40,406 nucleotides of DNA, taken from the NCBI GenBank assembly GCA_026419775.2, contig JAOPGA020000123.1:1-40406 (forward strand). The letters run 5' to 3'. The stretch's first letter is position 1, and the number at the start of each line of letters is the position of its first letter. Source of the stretch: Acrasis kona. Its lineage: Eukaryota; Heterolobosea; Eutetramitea; Acrasida; Acrasidae. The notes under the pieces were generated by a model. It did not search any database, had not been told where the DNA came from, and was given only the letters and a program-made list of their open reading frames with translations. Position numbers and translations under genes: made by a program. This document shows, piece after piece, positions 1-9,099 of the stretch.

Positions 1-1
1 C

Positions 2-277
2 ACACTGATGTCCAACATTTTACAATTTTTTCATCATATCTGGCAGCCTTCCTCCAAACTAAACTTGATTTCTTTTACGTTGGAATGTATCAAAAGACCT
101 CTAATGGAAGTCTATTTCGAAAATAATTTATGCGACAATATTTTTGACTTGTCTATATCGTGTTTCCCATTGAGGATAGAAGATATCAAACCAGATATTC
201 AAGAAGCATTTCACATTACTGAAGATGGGACTTGCATGTCCCCAAAGTATTATTATGGTCATGATGGACGAACATGA
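2..277 (+). CDS. 3' end of an unidentified protein gene (partial)
   Basis: An open frame runs from the window edge to a TGA at 275-277, about 91 residues. No family was recognised. The C-terminal part reads as a mixed hydrophobic and acidic globular segment followed by a short polar tail (ending GHDGRT). The true start lies outside the window. The next gene starts 117 bases downstream on the same strand, which fits a short 3' end plus a short 5' region. The frame could be chance in AT-rich DNA, or only part of a terminal exon, so the call is tentative. Confidence 0.4.
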   Translation, partial: TLMSNILQFFHHIWQPSSKLNLISFTLECIKRPLMEVYFENNLCDNIFDLSISCFPLRIEDIKPDIQEAFHITEDGTCMSPKYYYGHDGRT

Positions 278-394
278 CCTCCACAGTACGTTTGAACACA
301 ACCTTTACCAACCAACAGATGTTTATTGACGCTTGGTTACAATATTTGCTGAAAATCAAATAACCTATTCCTACGTGCGGATTATTGCGCGATA

Positions 395-2146
395 ATGAGC
401 CAGCAGTTCGGTGGCAATGGTCAGCACCCACAAAATCAATTTAATGTGAGAGGGCACAACGTCATTGGCAATTTTGGGACACTTCAAAACTATAACAACC
501 CACAGACTTTCAACGGAAATACAGATAATAATGTCTTTTCTTCTCTAGCGCAGCACCATATCCAACAAACCCAACCAAACCAGTTGGTGCAGGTTTTTAA
601 CGGACCACACAATGTAATGTCACCTCCGAATGTTGGTGTGAATACACCACAAAACTTCACAAATAATCAAGGAGCGGGCAGAATTGTTATAGTAAGTCGT
701 TAGTTTTTCCAGCCCTAACAATGGTAAGAATCCATCACAAGCTTCTCCTATAGGCCGCATGACAAACTTTCCTAGCAATTCACCAAACCCAGGTTTTGCA
801 AGTCAAAGTTTCACAATGAATCTGAACAGGCCAACACAGTTCACAAACCATCTTTTTAACAACAATTCAAACAATGTCATTAATAACAACAACAACAACA
901 ACAACAGCAACAACAACAACAATCATACTTTAATACAACCAAACAACACGCCCACACAGAACACTAGCACAAATACAGCCTCAATGACTGCAAGTAGGAA
1001 CTACTCAGTCGACGAAGTAAAGCAGGCACAAGCATTAATCCATCAATGCCTCAAGTCCTATTTATCAAGAGACGAAACGGCAGAGAGGCTTAGCGATCGA
1101 TATGATAATGGCTTTGTCGGCGTCGGTAAGTATTTTTACTCTCATTTTTTAACATTATAGTTTGGCACAAACTCGAACAACAGAATCCAGAATTCTTCAA
1201 GTCATACAACGTTCGGATAAAAATCAAAGACCAAATTAATTCCTTCAACGACCTAGTCAACGAGCAGGCGCAAGTCATGAAGCACGAAGGTGTCTTGGTA
1301 CAAAATAATGCGTCGCCCTCAACACCAGTCATAACGGCAGCCTTAGCGAACCGAATGAGCTTCTCTCAACAACCGTCGCCTTCGCCCACATTATTCGAAA
1401 GTCGGAGGAGCGGATCGACCATACCAACAACATCGACCAATAACAATAACAATCCAACATCGCCCATCACCAACCTTTCTGCGATGACCAACATGTCCAT
1501 GCAGCCCATGATGAAACAAAAGGTGGAAAATAGATCGAGCGACCCTCAACATTTATTGAACAAGTTAATACAAGAAAAGACCAAATCGACCACATCAAAC
1601 ACACCCAACAATACGGACAGTAGACACACGCCCACGCAACAAGAACTTCAATTACAACAAATACTAAACGACGTTAGTTCGCATGGAACGGCCAATGTAA
1701 TAGGTGGCGCCAATCAGAACGTTTCTTCCAATCACACGAGACCGACGTTGGATGTGGATTCTGATTCCGAATACATGCAACAACAACAAATCATGATGCA
1801 GATCAAACAAATGCAGAACGCACCCAACGCCAACGCTACCGTCAATGCTGCTTCCAATAATGGAGGCAATCAAAATCTTTTTAATTTTCAATCGAGCGGA
1901 TTACCCATCCATAACTTTAATGCACCACCTCAATCCAATCATTCCAATTCGAATCAATTCTCCAGTTTGTTACAAGGATTTTCTGTTTTGCCGATGAATA
2001 CGTTGGGTGCACCTACACAGAACAATCAAAGTGAACAATCGAATTCTGATCGTGCGCTTGAAGATTTTAATTTTGAGTCGGAATATGACGTGGAGAGAGA
2101 ATTTGATACGGAGTTGGACAGGATGTTTAGTTTTGGTGGAAAGTGA
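395..2146 (+). CDS. Asn/Gln-rich protein with a TIGR01589 (A_thal_3526-like) domain
   Basis: Three exons, 395-691, 729-1125 and 1161-2146, joined by introns of 37 and 35 nt. The first intron has CTAAC shortly before its acceptor. A conserved block of about 75 residues starts at YSVDEVKQAQ and crosses intron 2. It carries the pattern of the domain catalogued as plant-specific TIGR01589: a leading helix with CLKSYLSRDE, then VWHKLEQQNPEFFKSY, then a helix with IKDQINSFNDL. On both sides the protein is low-complexity Asn/Gln/Ser/Thr sequence, including a poly-Asn run, which suggests a disordered, possibly nuclear or condensate-forming protein. The C-terminus is acidic. In plants the domain's function is unknown, so none is assigned. 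The polyadenylation hexamer AATAAA lies about 58 nt after the stop. The reading frame across both introns was checked; the first acceptor is less certain than the second. Confidence 0.8.
882..924 (+). repeat. AAC trinucleotide microsatellite encoding poly-Asn
   Basis: A near-perfect AAC repeat, interrupted by one AGC, lies in frame in exon 2 of the TIGR01589-domain gene and codes for an Asn run. A repeat of this type is likely to vary in length between strains. Confidence 0.9.
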
Positions 2147-2306
2147 TTTGTTTGATGTACATGTGTTTTTGTTGAATCCAAAAAGTATTTGTAAGACGAC
2201 AGCAATAAAGTATTGTTTGAAAACCTAAAGTGATGTGTGTAAAATTTGTTGATTTGTTTGTAAAATTAGAACTATTATTATCCGCGGTGTAAAAGATTGT
2301 ATGGAT

Positions 2307-2378
2307 AGGTAAAAGATGAGTTTGAATAATAAATCACCTTGGATGGTGCTACTCAGTAAGGCATCTCATCTTTTGTCT
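2307..2378. other. Intergenic hairpin (perfect 10-bp inverted repeat with a nested hairpin)
   Basis: AAAAGATGAG at 2311-2320 is exactly complementary to CTCATCTTTT at 2365-2374. With two G-U pairs the stem extends to about 14 pairs (2307-2320 with 2365-2378). The 44-base loop contains a second small hairpin, CACC/GGTG around a 6-base loop. The element lies about 100 nt beyond the AATAAA of the upstream gene and about 215 nt before the LEA-2 start, so it is not coding. It may be a structured RNA, a 5' leader element or a chance palindrome. Confidence 0.5.
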
Positions 2379-2593
2379 TTTATGTATAATGGTTGTATTT
2401 TGATCTCGTCAATGTCATTTTTGTAATAAAAATAATTTTTTGTTGGAAGCGGAATACTATTATGGTATCAAATATCTATTAATACAAAATTAGAATGTGG
2501 ATTCAAATAAGATCGACGAAACAGTTGGGCATTCCAAGAAACCAAAAAACAAGATGAACAGATCAAGCGACAGACTCATAGAATTTAACCAGT

Positions 2594-3205
2594 ATGGCAG
2601 ATACGTACCAACAGCCCCACACCACTGTGGAGGTGATAGAAGTACCAAAGAAGAGGAAACTTTACGCACGCCGTTGCTGCATACCGTTTATATTATGCTG
2701 CATTGCAACTTGCATACTAATAGCCATTGGAGTGGGTCTTACAGTTTTCTTTTTGTACCCGAGAATACCAGACCTATCGATAACCTACAAATCTGCAGAG
2801 CTTAAAAGTGTTAACGCAAACACTCTGTCATTGAGCATAACGATTAATTTGAATATAACAGTCGACAACAAGAACTACGTAACACTGCAAGCAGACCAGG
2901 TTGTCGCGAACGTTACATTGAAGAATGTTGGAGCGAAAATAGGTCAAGCAAAGAATCAGGGTGTTATATCGTTCCCTTCAATGACAAAGACGAGTCAAAT
3001 AGCACCACTGCTATTTGTGTCAACAATAACAGACCAGGATGTCTTCTTAAGCGTTGCTGAGCAATGTTCAGCATCAGGTGCACGGTCGGTACCCCTATCG
3101 CTACAAGGGACATATAATGTGTACTACAAGGGCATTTCTTTTGCTTACCCAATGACTTTTTCGCAAGATGCAGATGTTCCATGCTGCTTTGGTTCAGGAT
3201 GCTAA
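2594..3205 (+). CDS. LEA-2 (LEA14/NDR1-like) single-pass membrane protein
   Basis: Single exon, 203 residues. The N-terminal cytosolic tail is short and ends in a basic patch with Cys-Cys (KKRKLYARRCC), followed by one strong membrane segment at about residues 28-56. The rest is a beta-rich domain with the LEA-2 pattern: PDLSITYKSAEL, then an alternating hydrophobic block with N-x-T/S sites (NLNITVDN), then a lipid-side strand pair ending with PLSLQGTYNVYYKGISFAYP. Known LEA-2 proteins (LEA14, NDR1, TMEM106-like) are beta-sandwich proteins at membranes, often linked to stress or membrane contact. The C-terminus ends with a Cys-rich tag (CCFGSGC). The start is the first ATG in this frame; a longer frame at 2497 is out of phase and lacks these features. 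AATAAA lies about 25 nt after the TAA. Confidence 0.75.
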   Translation: MADTYQQPHTTVEVIEVPKKRKLYARRCCIPFILCCIATCILIAIGVGLTVFFLYPRIPDLSITYKSAELKSVNANTLSLSITINLNITVDNKNYVTLQADQVVANVTLKNVGAKIGQAKNQGVISFPSMTKTSQIAPLLFVSTITDQDVFLSVAEQCSASGARSVPLSLQGTYNVYYKGISFAYPMTFSQDADVPCCFGSGC

Positions 3206-3451
3206 ACGCGTACCTCTAGGTTTTTTGTACTAAATAAATATAAATTATTTACTTGTTGTACTTGATTCTGCTTCCCTTTGAAGTGCTTTGTGCAACACCG
3301 TTATTTATCCTTGTCACATTAACGGTTGCATGTTAGAAATTACTACAATCTATTGCCATCAAATCATAAAGTGTAAAGTCCTTAGGAGGAGACAGTTGTT
3401 TTTACAAGTTGACTGACAGAAATTCATCTTAATGGTAGGTCATCACAGTTC

Positions 3452-4389
3452 GTGCATGCACTAACAATATCCCTCAAGAGTCAGATACTTCGCACTTTGG
3501 ATGATTCCGCAGTTGGAAAATCTATTGAACCCTTACTAAGCCAATTAAACATGAGGGTATTTGGATTAGAAGGTCCCGTTGTATCTCCCTCTATCGCATT
3601 GGCTCTAGTGGTTACTTTTGTCTCCTGTATTCTTTTACTAATGAGAAAATCAAAAAGCAAGGGCAAAAGAGATGTACTGTTGTTATTAGGGTTACCAAAC
3701 TCCGGTAAAACTGCTCTATTTTATAAAGTGCGTGACGATAATATAAACATAAGCTAACATTTTACAAGTTAAAAGACGGTAAAGAATTCCAGACTGCAAC
3801 ATCAATGAAAGAGAACGATGCCACCTTCCAACCTGTGATTTCAAAAGATGGACAAAAATCAAGATCGCTCTTGCATGTTGTAGACTCTGCTGGACACGAA
3901 AGACTTCGCCATGTAGCCTTCCAATTCCTACCTGTAACGAAAGCAATTGTTTACATGGTTGATTCCGTTGATTTCGAAGATAACGCCGCGCCCAACGCTG
4001 AATATCTGTATGATTTGCTTACAAACAGTCTTGTGATAAATAACGAAATACCCATTTTGATCACATGCAATAAACTTGATCTTGCACTCTTTAAGAAGTT
4101 ATCCATCAAGAAAAAGTTGGAAAATGAAATGTAAGTGTGTCGTGATGATGATTTTTTGTTAATGTTTTTAAATAGTAACAAAATACGCAAAACAAGAAGC
4201 GCTCAACCGGAAACTGAAGGAGAGGAGGATGAGGACCACAAAGTTCTGGACCTGATGGACAATGAGGAAGAAGTTTTTGATTTTGGAAAAGCACGCACAG
4301 ATGTCAGTTTTGTGGAGAGCATAGTGACAGGAGATAAGATAGAGGATATACTTAACTTCACTGCACAACATTTAAAGATTTCAATATAA
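3452..4389 (+). CDS. SRPRB: Signal recognition particle receptor subunit beta (small GTPase)
   Basis: Three exons, 3452-3727, 3769-4130 and 4176-4389, with introns of 41 and 45 nt; 283 residues. A membrane segment at about 45-64 is followed by a basic stretch and an ARF-like GTPase fold: G1 GLPNSGKT (80-87), G3 DSAGHERLR (131 onwards) and G4 TCNKLDL (192 onwards). The order membrane anchor then GTPase, and the GHERLR motif in place of the usual Ras-type DxxGQ, identify SRPRB. It anchors SRP receptor alpha at the ER and supports co-translational targeting. The C-terminus ends in a short helix like the family's. An acidic insert around residues 213-240 (EGEEDEDHK, DNEEEV) is longer than in animals. 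The ATG at 3452 gives the expected length; an earlier ATG at 3432 is out of frame. Confidence 0.9.
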
Positions 4390-4645
4390 ATTCATTGTCT
4401 TGTTGTGTTGACGATTAAATGTTACATTTACAATATTGTTTATACTTTTTACAATCTTTTTTAAATCAGTAAAGACGAAACATTTGCAGAAAGACAATTG
4501 TTTTATTATAAAGTTCTACTTGATTCAATAATCTAACTGACTAGGTCCCACATTTCTCACGACAATTGTTAATTGACGTCCACTAAAAACAATGTAAATT
4601 GATTGGTCATTTTCGTTACAATAAAATTCAACAAGTATGTAAATC
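4390..4645. other. Non-coding 3' flank of SRPRB
   Basis: AT-rich sequence after the SRPRB stop. I see no coding frame, RNA gene or repeat. Confidence 0.6.
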
Positions 4646-4912
4646 CTACTCGTCTTCTTGGCACGGATATTCTGATGTTAATGTTTGAGTGGTAGATTGG
4701 TTTATAGAAGTGGGGGTAGGTGTTGGTGTGGATGTATGTGAGGGCGTGTCAGTCGATGATGTAGGTGTTGGGGTCGGTGTCGTTGAGGATGATGGATCTG
4801 TTGATATTGATGGCGAAACTGTCGGGGCAAACATATCAGCTTGGGTGGGTGTTGGCGTATGAGTAGGTATATGTGTTGGCGTATATCTGTTCGGGTTGTA
4901 GACTTTGCACAA
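4646..4912 (-). CDS. Possible 3' exon of a Pro/Thr-rich (surface-like) protein
   Basis: The minus strand carries an 88-codon frame made almost entirely of Thr, Pro and Ser (TPTPTPTSSTDTPSH), ending in an acidic tail (CQEDE) and a stop. There is no ATG at its 5' end: the frame closes at a TGA just upstream (4919-4921), so if real it must be a 3' exon fed by a splice acceptor near 4918. I could not find a convincing upstream exon. Such sequence resembles O-glycosylated spacers, but the same DNA is a GT-rich degenerate repeat on the plus strand and could simply be low-complexity sequence. Confidence 0.25.
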   Translation of the reverse strand: MCKVYNPNRYTPTHIPTHTPTPTQADMFAPTVSPSISTDPSSSTTPTPTPTSSTDTPSHTSTPTPTPTSINQSTTQTLTSEYPCQEDE

Positions 4913-5306
4913 ATGGACTCAATGTTCTTTTACATCTTTTTCAGTGTTAAAATATAACGAACTCTCTTTTCTATGATAATTGTAGTAATCTTTTCATCAT
5001 TAATGTGGAGTATAAACGGAATCCGCCACTGGTAGTTTGTTAACGTTCACTAAGAAATGTCATCATTCATGTTTACACTTGACTTCTTATGGAGCTTATA
5101 AGTTATCTATACTATTTCCTGGTTGAAATATTAGTGTTTTAACATAGCATCGACATATTTGTCAGTAAGCCATGGCGGCTCTTCACACTTGGTTGCCTGT
5201 TTTAGTTTTACAAAACCAACAAAGTCCATCAACGAAAAGAAAATACCGCACACTCTTCCATTAATAGCGTGAACCACTGGATTAATGTATAATTATTGTG
5301 AAATCA
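4913..5306. other. Non-coding or unresolved region upstream of the AAA ATPase
   Basis: AT-rich. An ATG at 5172 opens a 30-codon frame that stops at 5264 and does not join the ATPase frame in any way I could support. No RNA gene or repeat is seen. It probably holds the ATPase promoter and 5' leader. Confidence 0.5.
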
Positions 5307-8300
5307 ATGAACGGTGTTCAACAAGCTCATGGCAATGCCAAGCTAAACTATCGCCACACCTCAAGCACATCCATTCAATTCAAAGAGTAAATATCATCAT
5401 AAAACAACTCTAAACCTAATCTATTAGAAGCGAACCAAAATTCACCCTGTCACATAAACTATACGGAAGAGATCAAGAGTTGGTTCAGCTACTAAGCAGC
5501 TTCAATCAAGTAAAAGAAAAGAATGTACCTAGTAAGGTAGTTTTTGTGTCAGGAGAGAGTGGCTCAGGAAAAACGTCTCTAGTCAGTAAGTACAATTCCA
5601 GCAACAACTAACCTTGACGCTTTAAAGAGGAGCTACATAAAAGCATCTCTGATCAGTGCAATCATTTTGTAAGTGGAAAACAAGACCAATTCAAGGAGAA
5701 TAACATTCCATACTCAATTTTTTTGGAGGTGTGTTACATCCAACACTATTTACTGACACTTATAGTCGTTCAAACAAATCACCACGCTTATTTTAGCCCA
5801 AGATGCCAAATTGATAAGCGACTGGGGCCGGCTATTGAGAAGTACATTTGACGACCAATTAGGAATTCTTGTGGAGTTAATTCCGGACATTAACAACATT
5901 TTGGGCGAGCCCACCATTGGAAAAGAATCAATGCAATTAGGTCCTCAAGAGTCTCGCAACCAGATGCAAAATGTACTAACAACATTTGTAAGGATTTTGG
6001 CAGGTAATGGATTACCGTTAGTCATCTTCCTTGACGATCTCCAATGGGCCGATACCCATTCCTTGAAGCTAATCGAAAATTTATTGAGCAATAAAATGGA
6101 AAATGTATTTTTGTTGGGTGCTTATCGTAATGATGAGCGCACATCCGCAACTTCTTTTGTTCATTCTTTGAGTAGTAAATACAATGTGGAGACGATCGTC
6201 CTCCGTTGTTTAAAGGAAGATTATGTATCTAACTTGATTGCCGACTCCTTCCAACTAGAGCACACTCCATTGGTTGAAAAGTTTTCAAAAATAGTTTGTT
6301 GTAAAACAAATGGTAATCCTTTTTATTTAAAAGTGTTTTTACAAAAAATTCATCGTGAGGGTCTAGTCACATACGATCATGACAAATGGGTGTTTGATCT
6401 TGACTCCATCTCCAGATTTACGTCGATATGTGAAAATGTTGTTGGATTGATGAATCGTCAGTTGCAGTCTTGCGAAATGCTTGAAAAACAATTATTGTGC
6501 ATAGCCGCATGTATGGGTAATAGCTTTGATTATAACCTTCTGCAAAGTGTGTATGATGTTTGTGTCAATAGTAGTCTTTCCTTTCAAAATGTATTATCTA
6601 CTGTGATCAACAAGAAGTTTCTTGTGCTTGATGAATTAACGCAGTCTTTATTAAGGTTCCCACATGATAAAGTACAACAGGCCTGTTATGAATTATATGA
6701 CGTACATCAGAGAAGTTTGTATCATGTTTCAATTGCGCGCGTTATGGTCTCAAACAATTTGGTTAAAGTCAAAGATGAATCATTATATGACATATTGTCT
6801 CATTTTCAAAATGGTTGTGATTTATTGGTCAACTCTTCTGAGAACGTCAATATAATCACTATGTGTCAATCAGCCTCCCAAAAATCCAAATACTGTCCAT
6901 CGTTATCTTTCAGCTTGTCATCATTTGGAGTCAATCTTTTGCGAAAAACATTCACAGAAGAAGAGATTTGGCATAATGAGCCGTTGTATAGTATAGTGTA
7001 TGAACTATACTCTCAGTATTTGTCCAACCTTGTCCACTTGAAGCAGTATGATCTCGCAGACAAACTCTTCTTGTATGTAGAAGAAAAGGTCAAATCTGAG
7101 CATGAAAGAATTAAAATTAAAATTATTCGTGCATTATCATATGAAGCAAGATCTAGAAACAAGGAATGTGTACATCTTATGGTTGAGTGCTTGTCTCACT
7201 TTGATCCAACCATTTCACTGAATTCTGATGCAATTAAATCAAGATTAAAAAGCGAAATTGCTTTGGTTGCACAATTGTTAGGTAGTCGATCTATATCTGA
7301 TCTGGTCAACTCTCCTGTTACGACAGACAAGGAATGCATACTCCAAATGAATGTACTCATAACTATGCATTCTAATAGTTATATTATTGGATATGGTGAC
7401 TTGTATGATTTGATTGCAGTGTTACTTTTGAATTTAAATTTGAAGTATGGACACTGTGAGTACTCTGCACTGGGATATGCCTTTTACGGAGTTGTTAGTG
7501 CACAGCATACTGGTGACTACCAATCTGCATATGAGTATTCAAAACTAGCTATTGAGTGCGCATCAGACTCTTGGAAGGGTCGTATTCTATTATATCATGG
7601 AGTTGGTATTATGAACTATTTCGAAAGCTACCAAGCGTGTGCTGACACATTATCCGAAGCAATTATTATAATGAATAAATATTGTGACGTTACCATGGTG
7701 CAATACACCCAATGCTATTTGCTGTTTGTACAAAGTTTGATTAGCACTAATTTATTTGATTTCTTTGATGTCCATCGCAAAAATCTCGACAATCTGCTTT
7801 TACAAAACATTTACTTTTATGAAGTTGCAAGATTTCCACTACTTCACATCGAACGCTTGTGGACCCCATCTCTGTTCCAAGGTTTAGTTGAATCTAATGT
7901 GAACCACCATAATCCAGTTGGGCAAGTAACCAGTGATAAGGGCGTCATGAAATTTGCCACTTATAGCTTGGGAAAATTAATCACTTCCTTTGTGTTTGAA
8001 GAGTCATGTGAAAGTTGGTTGAAATTAGCTGATGACTGCATGGAAGGTAGTAATGTAGGGCTATATCACTTGATCCATGAACCAATTGCTAAGTTCTATT
8101 CTACATTAATGTATTTAGTCCATGATGAGTCTAGCACAGATCAGTTGGTATGTGCAGATCAGGTTATTGATTTGTTTGAAAAATTATCCAAAAACAATCC
8201 GTTGAATTTCGAGCATTTACTGTATGTTTTGTTGGCGCAAAGATTTGTAAAAAAACAGGACTATAAAAACGCACAACATTATTTTGAAAAGGCAATCCTC

Positions 8301-9014
8301 CTTGCAGACAAAAACAATCATTTGTTAATAAAATTAATAAGCATAGAGCTTCAAGCTAATTTATTCATGGCTAGGGGAGATTTTCTCAACTATCAAAAGA
8401 GCATGACCATTGCATTGTCCGTGTCTGATCTCTATGGCTCTGTCGGAAAATCAAATTTAATTAGTAGAAAATTAAATTTGAAATCATTAATTTTAAATAA
8501 TAATATTCCCAAAGTGCTACCTTGCTTGGTCACTTCTCTTTCGAAGACTCACCAACCCAATAAAATATCTGATATCATTGTAGTGTCAAAGAAGGAAATT
8601 GATGACTGCTGTGATGGAAAGATAATTTTGTTAATGAAATGGGCATTAGTGTTTTCAAGAGCAGATATCTGTTATTACATAACTGAGAAGGAATCCAAAT
8701 ACTATTTGTACGAGATAAAAGGTAATGGTCAAGATCATGGGGTTAGAGAGGTAAATAATGTCGAAGAGTTGCCCATTACAAAAGAATTATTTTATAAGGT
8801 AGTGAACACTAAAGCTCACCACTCTAATGTTCATCGAATTATTGATGAAAACACAAAATCATACTGTTGTGTCCCTGTGCTGTACGAAAATGAGTGCTCT
8901 GGTGTTTTAGTTGCAGGAGTTGATGGCGTGGAACTGGATGAAAGTAGTGTTGATGTTATCAGGGTACTAGCTAACAAATCTCTCGTTTCTATGACTTTAG
9001 AACCAGAGATTTAA
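5307..9014 (+). CDS. Large AAA/STAND-type ATPase with helical-repeat middle and C-terminal GAF-like domain
   Basis: Four exons, 5307-5386, 5428-5585, 5628-5728 and 5766-9014, with introns of 41, 42 and 37 nt; about 1195 residues. The ATPase follows the order seen in PknK and large hybrid histidine kinases: LYGRDQEL, Walker A GESGSGKT (69-76), SGKQDQFKENNIPYS, then Walker B VIFLDDLQWAD (about 199). Next come helical, TPR-like repeats (for example QDYKNAQHYFEKAILLA), then a GAF-like region over the last 150 residues. In known relatives this core sits between a Ser/Thr kinase and a histidine kinase. Here I see neither: the protein starts close to the ATPase and stops right after the GAF-like part. 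It may be a signalling ATPase acting through partners. The start is the first ATG that splices in frame; extra 5' exons cannot be excluded. Confidence 0.8.
5668..5687 (+). repeat. 20-nt exact direct repeat, copy 1 (coding)
   Basis: TGTAAGTGGAAAACAAGACC lies in exon 3 of the AAA ATPase, coding through VSGKQDQ, a conserved family motif. An exact copy is at 9055-9074, just after the same gene's end. Confidence 0.9.
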
Positions 9015-9054
9015 TTTTTATATCCAATAAAAATTACGTTTGAATAATCCCATC

Positions 9055-9074
9055 TGTAAGTGGAAAACAAGACC
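9055..9074 (+). repeat. 20-nt exact direct repeat, copy 2 (intergenic)
   Basis: Identical to 5668-5687. It lies about 40 nt after the AAA ATPase stop, downstream of its AATAAA, and 26 nt before the convergent end of the TFIIIC5 gene. Confidence 0.9.
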
Positions 9075-9099
9075 TATTTATTACCGTATTTTACATTGT

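Noticed and set aside
2497-2805. Frame upstream of and overlapping the LEA-2 gene
   Set aside because: Out of phase with the LEA-2 domain, which has the membrane anchor and family pattern; this is leader sequence.
5172-5264. ATG-start frame before the AAA ATPase as a first exon
   Set aside because: It stops after 30 codons and no donor/acceptor pair joins it in phase to the ATPase.
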